From the NCBI GenBank assembly GCA_022710185.1, contig JAKLHK010000028.1:1-37686 (forward strand): 37,686 nucleotides of DNA, read 5' to 3'. Numbering within the stretch: position 1 is the stretch's first letter; each line of letters begins with the position of its first letter. Of the stretch, positions 15,813-23,794 are shown piece by piece. A model generated the notes under the pieces. It made no database searches, was not told the DNA's origin, and was given only the letters and a program-made list of their open reading frames with translations. Source of the stretch: Bacteroidota bacterium. GTDB lineage: Bacteria; Bacteroidota; Bacteroidia; Bacteroidales; JAGNHN01. The translations under genes were made by a program, and so were the position numbers.

Positions 15813-16558
15813 CAGGTATTCAACCCCCCGCACACATTGAGCACCTGTCCGGTAACGTAGGAGGACAGATCGGAAGCCAGGAACACACATGCGTCAGCCA
15901 CATCTTCAGGCTTACCCCCACGTTTAAGGGGAATGTCGTTCATCCATCCTGAACGCACCTCTTCAGGCAGCTTGGCCGTCATTTCTGTTTCTATGAATCC
16001 CGGAGCTATGGCATTGCAGCGGATGCTGCGGGAACCCAATTCCTGGGCAACGCTCTTGGTGAACCCGATCATTCCGGCCTTGGAAGCGGAATAATTGGCC
16101 TGGCCTGCATTACCGCTGATCCCTACCACCGAACTCATATTGATGATGGAGCCAAAGCGTTGTTTCATCATGGGCTTGAGTACGGCCTTGGTGAGGTTGA
16201 ATGCCGACTTCAGGTTAATTCCAAGCACCAGGTCCCAGTCCTGTTCCGTCATGCGCATGAGAAGGTTGTCGCGGGTGATTCCGGCATTATTGACCAGGAT
16301 ATCGACCTGTCCGAAGTCGGCCAGCACCTGGTTGATGAACTCCTCCCCGGCATCGAAGGAGCTGGCGTCCGAGGCGTAGCCTTTGGCGTTCACTCCCATG
16401 GCCAAGAGCTCCTGTTCCAGTGCTGCGGCGTTCTCATCGTAACGAATGTCGGAGAATGCCACATGGGCGCCGTGTTCAGCGAACCTCAGCGCGATGGACC
16501 TTCCTATGCCCCGGGCGGCGCCGGTGATGACGGCCACTTTACCTTCGAGTAACTTCAT
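15812..16558 (-). CDS. fabG: 3-oxoacyl-[ACP] reductase (FabG)
   Basis: 248 residues, classical short-chain dehydrogenase length. The NAD(P)-binding Gly motif TGAARGIG (12-19), NNAG (90-93), the N115/S143/Y156/K160 catalytic tetrad (INMSSVVG and YSASK) and the C-terminal FLASDLSSYVTGQVLNVCGG are all present. The combination with APGFIETEMTAKLPEEV is characteristic of FabG, which reduces beta-ketoacyl-ACP with NADPH in fatty acid elongation. It lies 56 bp downstream of the glycogen synthase-phosphorylase gene on the same strand, but a -7 box in that gap suggests its own promoter. No other fatty acid genes are adjacent, so another SDR role cannot be fully excluded. Confidence 0.9.
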   Translation of the reverse strand: MKLLEGKVAVITGAARGIGRSIALRFAEHGAHVAFSDIRYDENAAALEQELLAMGVNAKGYASDASSFDAGEEFINQVLADFGQVDILVNNAGITRDNLLMRMTEQDWDLVLGINLKSAFNLTKAVLKPMMKQRFGSIINMSSVVGISGNAGQANYSASKAGMIGFTKSVAQELGSRSIRCNAIAPGFIETEMTAKLPEEVRSGWMNDIPLKRGGKPEDVADACVFLASDLSSYVTGQVLNVCGGLNT

Positions 16559-16584
16559 GCACGTTATTGTTTAGAATGATTCTG

Positions 16585-16592
16585 CAAAAATA
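16585..16592 (-). promoter_or_regulatory. -7 box for fabG
   Basis: Minus strand TATTTTTG matches TAnnTTTG, 26 bases before the fabG ATG. It lies in the 56-bp gap after the glycogen operon. No TTG is present at 21-nt spacing. Confidence 0.4.
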
Positions 16593-16614
16593 ATCCTTTC
16601 CTCCGACTGCCGGC

Positions 16615-19600
16615 CTATACCCAACGGACAAGGGGGAAGTCCATGCGGTGGGGCATGTCGGGGTGCTTGGGAAAAATGCGGAAGGCATAGTCGAATACCC
16701 CCACCTGGGTAACCGGGAAGTTGCAGAAATAGCTAAGGGATCCGTCTTCCTGTTCCTTCATACGCAGTTCCTGACGATAGATAATCTCATCGACTTCACC
16801 GGCGTCGTTTTTTCTTCCGAAGATTACTTCCACTCCGATATGTTCTGCCTCGACCTCTCCCGGGATAAGCACCAGTTCAGCCCTGAAGCCCTCTCCCAGC
16901 TCCAGCGGCCTGACGGTACTGTCTGGCATGAGCATGGACGCGACCTCTATGCCGTTCCATGCGTTCAGCATGCGGGCCTTCCAATCGGCATACCTGCGGG
17001 CTGGGTCGTAATGGTTACTGCGCATATGGGAGGCGCGGTCGAACTGCGGCAGATAATACTTGCGTATGTAATCGTCGAGCATTCGCTTCATGGTGAAATG
17101 GGGCGCGATGCCGGAGATGGTGTTCTTCACAAAATTCACCCAGCGCTCGGGCAGGCCCTTGCTGGTCCGGTCATAGAACAGGGGGATGATCTGCTCCTCG
17201 AAGGTATTGTATATGGTCTCTGCGTCGAGCTGGTTCTGGAAGTCCTGGTTTTCGTAGGTGCGCTCTTCCTTGATGGCCCAACCGGCATCCTCGCGGAAGC
17301 CTTCGGCCCACCATCCGTCGAGTACGGAAAAGTTCACCACTCCGTTCATCACGGCCTTCTCCCCGCTGGTGCCGGAGGCTTCCAGCGGGCGTGTCGGTGT
17401 ATTCAGCCACACATCAACGCCCTGGATCAATTTTTTGGCCAGTTCTATGTCGTAGTTCTCGATAAAGACCACTTTGCCAACGAATTGAGGCATACGGGAC
17501 ACCTCGACAATGTGTTTGATGAGGTCCTGTCCGGCCTTATCTGCGGGATGTGCCTTGCCGGCGAAGAGGAACTGTACTGGCCGGTGGGGATCGTTGACGA
17601 GTTCAGAGAGCCTGTTCAGGTTGGTAAACAACAGATGCGCTCTTTTATATGTGGCGAACCTCCGGGCAAAGCCGATGGTCAGGGCGTTCTCGTTCAAGGC
17701 CTCAATGGTGTTCACGATAAGCCCCGGGCTTTCCTGACGCCGCGTCATATCGGCGGATATCCGCTGGCGGACGTATTTCATGAGGGATCTCCGGTAATGG
17801 TTGCGGATATCCCAGATGCGGGCATCGGGCACTTCATGGATCTTTTCCCAGTACATGGCATTGGACTGCTCCCTGAGGAAGGCTTCACCAAAAATTTCGC
17901 GGTGCAGGCTCCTCCAGCGGCGGCCGGTCCAGGTCGGGTAATGAACCCCGTTGGTTACATGGCCTATGTGCAGTTCATCTGCAAAGTAGCCCGGGTACAT
18001 CCTGCGGAACATTTCCCTCGACACCCTGCCATGAATAGCGCTTACCCCGTTCATTTCAGATGATAGCCGGGCTGCCAGCACGCTCATGGAGAAGCGTTCA
18101 GCGGTATTGCCTGGCTGTATCCTTCCCAGGTCCATGAACTGCTCCCAACTAATGGTCAGTCGGTCCGCATAATGCGGGATATAGGTCCTGAGGATATCTT
18201 CCGAAAAATAGTCATGACCGGCCGGAACTGGGGTATGGGTGGTAAAGAGCGTAGAGGCCCTGACCACCTCGAGCGCCTGGCCGAAACTCAGATTTTCTTC
18301 CTGCACCCCCCAGCGAAGACGTTCCACCCCCGTGAATGCGGCATGCCCCTCATTGCAGTGGTACAGATCGGGCTGCAATCCAAGGGCGTTGATCAGCCGG
18401 ATTCCACCTACCCCCAGCAGAAGCTCCTGCTTGAAGCGTGTTTCCCAGTCGCCCCCATAGAGCTGGTGGGTGATGCTGCGATCGTGCTCTTCGTTTTCTT
18501 CGACATCGGTGTCCAGCAGATAGAGCGGAATACGGCCCACATTGCATTGCCATACCTTGGCGCTGAGCTGTCTGCCCGGCAATGCCAGCCTGATGGTAAC
18601 CCAAACCCCTTGTTCATCCCTCACCGGCACTACCGGGAGGTGGGTAAACTTCTGGGCCTTGAGCTCGGAGATCTGATCCCCGGTCAGACTGATCATCTGT
18701 CTGAAGTACCCAAATCTGTACAGCAGGCCGACACCAACCATGTTGATGTTGCTGTCGCTGGCCTCCTTAAGGTAATCCCCGGCCAGCATGCCCAATCCAC
18801 CCGAATAGATCTTAATCGTATCGTGGAGCCCATATTCCATGCTGAAATAGGCCACCGATGGACCAGCAGTGGGGCGGGGCTCCTTCATATAGGCTTCGAA
18901 GGCTTCAACCACCCTCTCATAGCGCTGGATGAAGGGCTCATCCTTTTCCATTCGCTTATAATCCTTAACCCCCAGGGTTTCAAGCAGCACCAGGGGGTTC
19001 TCGCCCGTTTCCTGCCAGCGGGCAGGATCGATACACTCGAACAGCTCCCGGGCTTCCGGAGTCCAGGTCCACCACAGGTTGCGCGCAATGCGTTCGAGGC
19101 CTTCAAAACGCTCCGGGAGCCTCAGGTTTACCAGGACCTTTTTCCACACAGGCTGCATAGACTGGGGCACCCGGTACTGTCCGCTCATCTGATAGGCCGG
19201 TACATCGGGCATGGAGACATAGCGTTCCCCGGCCCGTGCCAGGGCCATGGACCAGGCTTCATGATAGGCCCCGATCAGCTTGTCCCAGCGCACATCCATG
19301 GAAAGCTCCACTGCCTGAAGGCGGGCTTGCTGCATGGCCTGGACATCCAGGGTGCTGAAGGTCTCCGCCTTATGGGCCAATTCCGCCACGGCATGGTCAT
19401 AGTTGTCGTCCGTGCGCTCAATGAGTTGCATTGCATAACCCGTCTCCGAATGCTTCTGATTCATCCAGAGACCGAAGCCGGTCAGGGAGGTGGTAAGGGC
19501 AGGAACCCCATGAGCCAGGCTTTCCTGGGGGGTATATCCCCAGGGCTCATAATAGGATGGGAAGGCGGAAAGGTCGAAACCCGGCAGCATGCCGTAATAA

Positions 19601-20865
19601 TCGATATTGAATATCCCGTCTCTTTCGTTGAGGTAAGCGGGAACATACACTACCTTGACCCTGCTCCCCGGGGCATTGGTCAGTCCGGCAGCCATAAGAC
19701 GCTGAACGATAAGGTCCTGCTCCTGATGGTGGAGGTGGTGGGACAAAAGGCGGTTACTCCCGTTAAACTCTACCTCACCCCGGCCATCCAGGGCCTCAAG
19801 CAGACGGGTGTTCGGGCCGGCCTGATGGGCCGGAACGGCGATGCACGCGAGCACTGGGCGAAGGCCTTTGCTCTTGTTGTTGTTCATCTGCACCAGGGCA
19901 TCAATGAAAAGGTCGAGGCCCTTGTTGCGGAATTCATAACGTCCGCTGGTGATCATCAGCAGGGCATCAGGCGGAACCTCCTCTCCACTCAATATAGAAG
20001 CCACACGGATCAAGGCTTCCCTGGCCTTCAAACGCTGAGGGGAGGATAGCGAGGGATCTGACGGGAGATGGTCGCCGAAACCATTGGGGGTCACCACTTC
20101 CGGCGTCTTGCCCAGAAAGAAGGTGCATTCGGTGGCCGTGAGGTCGGATACCGTGGTAAGTACATCGGCGTTCAGGGCCGTAAGCTTTTCAAGGGAGAAC
20201 TTCGACTGTATGCCGAGTTGTGATGCCATCATATCCGGGCGGATTCCGGCCATATCGCGGTAAAGCGGCAGGTTATTGCCTGCGATGGACCGTCCCAAGG
20301 AGGTGGCATGGGTGGTGAAGGCGGTCCCTGCCCGGGGATAATGCTTACGGAGGTAAAGTGCCCCGGTGCCCGTCATCCATTCATGGAAATGGGCCACCAC
20401 CGTATCATAACTGGTCAGGAGAAAGGTCGAAAGGCTTTCTATCACCTTGCCTGCAGCATAGCCAAAGAGGGCAGGCTCCACGTAGTCCCACTGACCCGAC
20501 AGCGAATCCAGCTTGTAGGTCTCCCAGAACTCAGCGAATATCTTGTCTTTGAGAGAGAAATACGGGGTGAAGTCTACCAGGGCGACAACAGGATGGCCGG
20601 GAATGTTCCACCTGCCCAGCCTTACCTTCAGGCCTTCGGCATCGGCATGCTCCTTCCAACCGGGAAAGAGGTTGCGATCCTCTGTGAAGTCGGGGTTGGC
20701 CACAGTTTCTTTCCAAACGTCTGGTCCGATCAGGATATATCGGTCACCCATGCGTTCGCTGATCAGTGGGGCCTTGGAGGCGATCACCGTATAAATCCCT
20801 CCGATCTTGTTGCAGACCTCCCAGCTGGTCTCGAAAAGGAAATCGGGATGCTTGTTTTCTTTCAT
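16615..20865 (-). CDS. Fused glycogen synthase (GT3) and alpha-glucan phosphorylase (GT35)
   Basis: 1416 residues, two enzymes in one chain. Residues 1 to about 550 form a GT3-type glycogen synthase: FETSWEVCNKIGGIYTVIAS at 11-30, VAHFHEWMTGTG, and the E-x7-E pair E440/E448 in YEPWGYTPQES. From about 575 a DUF3417-like segment (ERIARNLWWTWTPEARELFE) leads into a GT35 phosphorylase of the short, archaeal/Thermotoga-like type: YFSMEYGLHDTIKIYSGGLG, HCNEGHAAF, TTHTPVPAGHD, GFARRFATYKR and the PLP-lysine motif EASGTSGEK (K1170). One half would extend glucan from a sugar nucleotide, the other would release glucose-1-phosphate. It is the last member of the debranching enzyme-GT4-GH57 operon. Such fusions occur in Bacteroidota; the reason for joining opposing activities is not known to me. 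Confidence 0.93.
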   Translation of the reverse strand: MKENKHPDFLFETSWEVCNKIGGIYTVIASKAPLISERMGDRYILIGPDVWKETVANPDFTEDRNLFPGWKEHADAEGLKVRLGRWNIPGHPVVALVDFTPYFSLKDKIFAEFWETYKLDSLSGQWDYVEPALFGYAAGKVIESLSTFLLTSYDTVVAHFHEWMTGTGALYLRKHYPRAGTAFTTHATSLGRSIAGNNLPLYRDMAGIRPDMMASQLGIQSKFSLEKLTALNADVLTTVSDLTATECTFFLGKTPEVVTPNGFGDHLPSDPSLSSPQRLKAREALIRVASILSGEEVPPDALLMITSGRYEFRNKGLDLFIDALVQMNNNKSKGLRPVLACIAVPAHQAGPNTRLLEALDGRGEVEFNGSNRLLSHHLHHQEQDLIVQRLMAAGLTNAPGSRVKVVYVPAYLNERDGIFNIDYYGMLPGFDLSAFPSYYEPWGYTPQESLAHGVPALTTSLTGFGLWMNQKHSETGYAMQLIERTDDNYDHAVAELAHKAETFSTLDVQAMQQARLQAVELSMDVRWDKLIGAYHEAWSMALARAGERYVSMPDVPAYQMSGQYRVPQSMQPVWKKVLVNLRLPERFEGLERIARNLWWTWTPEARELFECIDPARWQETGENPLVLLETLGVKDYKRMEKDEPFIQRYERVVEAFEAYMKEPRPTAGPSVAYFSMEYGLHDTIKIYSGGLGMLAGDYLKEASDSNINMVGVGLLYRFGYFRQMISLTGDQISELKAQKFTHLPVVPVRDEQGVWVTIRLALPGRQLSAKVWQCNVGRIPLYLLDTDVEENEEHDRSITHQLYGGDWETRFKQELLLGVGGIRLINALGLQPDLYHCNEGHAAFTGVERLRWGVQEENLSFGQALEVVRASTLFTTHTPVPAGHDYFSEDILRTYIPHYADRLTISWEQFMDLGRIQPGNTAERFSMSVLAARLSSEMNGVSAIHGRVSREMFRRMYPGYFADELHIGHVTNGVHYPTWTGRRWRSLHREIFGEAFLREQSNAMYWEKIHEVPDARIWDIRNHYRRSLMKYVRQRISADMTRRQESPGLIVNTIEALNENALTIGFARRFATYKRAHLLFTNLNRLSELVNDPHRPVQFLFAGKAHPADKAGQDLIKHIVEVSRMPQFVGKVVFIENYDIELAKKLIQGVDVWLNTPTRPLEASGTSGEKAVMNGVVNFSVLDGWWAEGFREDAGWAIKEERTYENQDFQNQLDAETIYNTFEEQIIPLFYDRTSKGLPERWVNFVKNTISGIAPHFTMKRMLDDYIRKYYLPQFDRASHMRSNHYDPARRYADWKARMLNAWNGIEVASMLMPDSTVRPLELGEGFRAELVLIPGEVEAEHIGVEVIFGRKNDAGEVDEIIYRQELRMKEQEDGSLSYFCNFPVTQVGVFDYAFRIFPKHPDMPHRMDFPLVRWV

Positions 20866-20880
20866 ATATGCTTGTCGTCC

Positions 20881-20938
20881 GGTCTGTTAGTAAACCTCAT
20901 ACCCTGCCTGACGGCAGGACACGAGGGTTAAACAGACC
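20881..20938 (-). other. Long imperfect hairpin between GH57 and the glycogen synthase fusion
   Basis: Nested complementary arms: GGTCTGTT (20881-20888) with AACAGACC (20931-20938), AACCTC with GAGGGTT (one bulge), and CCTGCC with GGCAGG closing a TGAC loop. It fills most of the 94-bp gap inside the operon, about 15 bp before the next start codon. There is no T tract after it on the minus strand, so an mRNA-stability or processing element, or a translational control hairpin, is more likely than a terminator. Confidence 0.6.
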
Positions 20939-20959
20939 GTTAGGTTAAATGGTCACGGA

Positions 20960-22480
20960 TTATTGTTCCTTCTCTTCGAAGGCTTGCTGTGCCAGATCAA
21001 GGATCCGGCTCCTGGCCTGATCAATGGTGTCAGGGAGCAGGTCGTCTGCATTGTTACGGTATGAGACGTAATCATTGAGCGCCCTGCGCCCCAGGCAAGA
21101 AACCAGGCGCTCCTTGATTTCGTTGGGAGCCTCGTGCAGAGCTACGGAAAGGGTGCGGGCATCGACCTCCTTCATCGCCTTCTTCAGGTATATCTTCGGA
21201 ATGGCGTTTAGCCTCTCCCAGATATCCGGACCATCCTCACCCTGTTCCACCCGGGCCAGCTTGTCTTCGATACGGGTGTACCTGCGGCGGCTGGACGCAT
21301 AATCGTCCACGCGCCCGGTGAAATCGGAGAGTACGTTCATGTAATTGATGAAGGCCTCGTAGGGAGAGGCGTAAGGGTTGAAGTACTTATGCACCTCCCC
21401 GTCGGAAAACCACTTGGTACACATATAATAGAAGTGGTCGCTGGTCTGGAGATAGCGCCAGTCGTTGAGCAGCTGCACATTGGCACAGTCGCGCATCTTG
21501 TCCGCCAGAGAGTACAGCTTGCCGAACGCCTCGTCCTGCAGTTCGTTGCCCAACCAGGCGGTAAGGTCCCGCTCCTCATCGGCCCAGGAAACCGCGTTGG
21601 GCACATGGATGGCCGAGACGGCCGGCACGCTGTCGGCCAGCTGGGACGGGGTGCGGAAGCGGAAGGGTGTATCCTGAAGGACACGTGAAGGCATCTCCCG
21701 GAGGAATTTCAGTATCCCGGTATCCTCCCACTGATGCTCCCCGAAGGTTTCATAATCCATAAACAGGTTCACAATGTTTTCCTTCTCATCGATGCGGTTC
21801 AGCCAGCCGGCAAACTTGGCTGCCGTGAGCGGCCATTCCGACCAGGCTTTCTCGGAGAATCGGAAGGCAATATCATCGCTGAGCAAAAAGTTGCGCAGCA
21901 ATACCTTCAGCTTGGGGTTGTGGGCATTGCAGTACATGTAGTTGGGGCTCTTCCAGCCCAGGATGTGCTTGGCCCCTTCGGTAAGCATCACCTTGAACCC
22001 CAGGTCATGCACCATGGCCCCGATGCGATCGGAATATACCAGCTCTGTATTTCTGAACGATACAGGATCCTGATTGAAGTAAAACTTCACCTTTTCGCGA
22101 TGGGTGTTCACCTGGGCCCTGAACTCATCCTCGTTCCTTAGTGCGGACAAGGAATGGCCGTCGGTTTCGGCCAGGAACTCCACTTGCCCGGTATCGGCCA
22201 GCTCCCGGAAGCTGTCGAGCACCTCGGGGGCATACATCTCGAACTGGTCGAAGGCAATGCCTGAGATCGAGAAGCTTACGCGGAAATCCTCCCCCAGCTC
22301 CCGTATAGTCTCCAATAGCGCCTTGTTGGCCGGGAGGTAGCTTTTCTGGGCTACCCGGCGGATGATGGTACGGTTCTGATACTCATCATAATAATGATGA
22401 TCGTTGCCGATATCAAAAAAGCGGTAGGTCTTCAGGCGGAAGGGCTGGTGGACCTGGAAATACATACATACTGAACGCAT
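20960..22480 (-). CDS. Glycoside hydrolase family 57 alpha-amylase/glucanotransferase-like
   Basis: 506 residues from the ATG at 22480 (the frame is open further up to 22546, but MRSVCMYFQVHQPFRL is the usual GH57 N-terminus). GH57 motifs are HQPFR (residues 11-15), FSISGIAFDQFE, VEFLAETDGHSLS with the likely nucleophile E105, and NLFMDYETFGEHQW with a candidate acid D242. The family includes alpha-amylases, 4-alpha-glucanotransferases and branching enzymes. In Bacteroidota this subgroup sits next to a GT4 and a debranching enzyme, exactly as here, and is usually called alpha-amylase. No signal peptide, so it acts on intracellular glucan. It starts 10 bp after the GT4 stop. Confidence 0.92.
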   Translation of the reverse strand: MRSVCMYFQVHQPFRLKTYRFFDIGNDHHYYDEYQNRTIIRRVAQKSYLPANKALLETIRELGEDFRVSFSISGIAFDQFEMYAPEVLDSFRELADTGQVEFLAETDGHSLSALRNEDEFRAQVNTHREKVKFYFNQDPVSFRNTELVYSDRIGAMVHDLGFKVMLTEGAKHILGWKSPNYMYCNAHNPKLKVLLRNFLLSDDIAFRFSEKAWSEWPLTAAKFAGWLNRIDEKENIVNLFMDYETFGEHQWEDTGILKFLREMPSRVLQDTPFRFRTPSQLADSVPAVSAIHVPNAVSWADEERDLTAWLGNELQDEAFGKLYSLADKMRDCANVQLLNDWRYLQTSDHFYYMCTKWFSDGEVHKYFNPYASPYEAFINYMNVLSDFTGRVDDYASSRRRYTRIEDKLARVEQGEDGPDIWERLNAIPKIYLKKAMKEVDARTLSVALHEAPNEIKERLVSCLGRRALNDYVSYRNNADDLLPDTIDQARSRILDLAQQAFEEKEQ

Positions 22481-22490
22481 GGCTGGAGTC

Positions 22491-23792
22491 TTATAGGGTT
22501 TGGGTGAGGGCTTGGGTGTACACATCCACCACCTTGGCAGCGGCATTCTCCCATTTCAGGTTATCCACCTCGGTTTTGCCGTGGCGTGAGAAGGTTTCGG
22601 AAAGGGCATGGTAGTGCAGTAGCCCATAAATGGAATCGGCCAGTCCTTCGATGTCCCAGAAGTCGACTTTGAGGGCATGCTGGAGCACTTCGCTCACGCC
22701 ACTCTGCTTGGAGATGACCACCGGGACATTGGAGCGCATGGCTTCCAGGGGCACGATGCCGAAGGGTTCCGAGACCGAGGGCATCACGAAGACGTCGGTA
22801 ATGGCGAACAGCCGGTCGATGTTCTCTCCCCGGAGAAATCCGGTGAAATGAAACTTGTCGGCCATACCCAGTCGGGCCACCCGGCGAACCATCTTTTCCA
22901 TCATGTCGCCGCTGCCGGCCATCACGAAACGGACATTGCGGTCGCGCTGCAATATCTTATGTGCGGCTTCCACGAAATACTCCGGGCCTTTCTGGTAGGT
23001 GATACGTCCCAGGAAAGTCACCACCTTGTCTGGGAAGTGCTTATCCTGCTGCACCAGGGTGGCATCGGTAGGCTCCACGGCATTGTGGACCGTGATGACC
23101 TTGGAGGGATCGATACCGTAGCGCTCAATGACGATGTTGCGCGTGAAATTGCTCACGGCAATCACCAGGTCTGCGGCCTGCATACCTTCCCTCTCTATAT
23201 CATACACCAACTGGTTCACGTTCTCACCGGAGCGATCGAACTCGGTAGCATGGATATGGACCACCAGGGGTTTGCCGCTGACCCGTTTGGCTGCGATGCC
23301 CGCCTGATAGGTAAGCCAGTCATGGGCGTGGATCACATCCACATCCACGCGCCGGGCCACCGATTCCCCTACCAGGGCGTAGCGTGCAACCTCTTCCATG
23401 AGGTTGGCTCCGTATTTCCCACTGAAATCAAAGCGGGCACTGAACCTCAGGTGGCTGTCTTTTTCCCTGCGGAGTATGAGCTCTTCCCTGGCCCTGAGGT
23501 ATTCCTCGGGATCCATATAGGGGGCCAACAGGGCGTCCACCTCGATGAAGCGCAGTTTCTCCTGGAACTCATGAACGCTCTCTCCGCTCAGTTCAACGGT
23601 CTCCTCGCTGGCGTTCACAATGCGCACCGCGTGCTGGTCTTCATCCCCATAGGCCTTGGGAACTACGAAATACACCTCGGTGTTGTGCTTCATCAGCCCC
23701 TTGGTCAGACCATAGCAGGCCGTCCCCAGTCCCCCGGAAATATGGGGAGGGAACTCCCAGCCAAACATCAGTACCTTGATCCTTCTGTTCAT
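22491..23792 (-). CDS. Glycosyltransferase family 4, starch/glycogen synthase-like
   Basis: 433 residues, GT-B fold. The N-terminus KVLMFGWEFPPHISGGLGTA is typical of starch/glycogen synthase-like and archaeal-type glucan synthases (nucleotide-sugar-binding GGLG loop). It is followed by VIHAHDWLTYQAG, AVSNFTRNIVIERYG, LGRITYQKGPEYFVEAA and the catalytic E-x7-E pair E342/E350 in SEPFGIVPLEAM. It likely adds glucose from a sugar nucleotide to a glucan chain in the cytoplasm. Together with the GT3 domain of the fusion gene, the operon carries two possible synthases. It lies two bases after the debranching enzyme stop, so is co-transcribed and probably coupled. The precise acceptor is unknown. 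Confidence 0.9.
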   Translation of the reverse strand: MNRRIKVLMFGWEFPPHISGGLGTACYGLTKGLMKHNTEVYFVVPKAYGDEDQHAVRIVNASEETVELSGESVHEFQEKLRFIEVDALLAPYMDPEEYLRAREELILRREKDSHLRFSARFDFSGKYGANLMEEVARYALVGESVARRVDVDVIHAHDWLTYQAGIAAKRVSGKPLVVHIHATEFDRSGENVNQLVYDIEREGMQAADLVIAVSNFTRNIVIERYGIDPSKVITVHNAVEPTDATLVQQDKHFPDKVVTFLGRITYQKGPEYFVEAAHKILQRDRNVRFVMAGSGDMMEKMVRRVARLGMADKFHFTGFLRGENIDRLFAITDVFVMPSVSEPFGIVPLEAMRSNVPVVISKQSGVSEVLQHALKVDFWDIEGLADSIYGLLHYHALSETFSRHGKTEVDNLKWENAAAKVVDVYTQALTQTL

Positions 23793-23794
23793 TC

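Noticed and set aside
18172..20049. Long plus-strand frame of 625 residues opposite the glycogen synthase fusion
   Set aside because: Antisense shadow caused by GC-rich codon use. The minus strand has complete GT3 and GT35 motifs.
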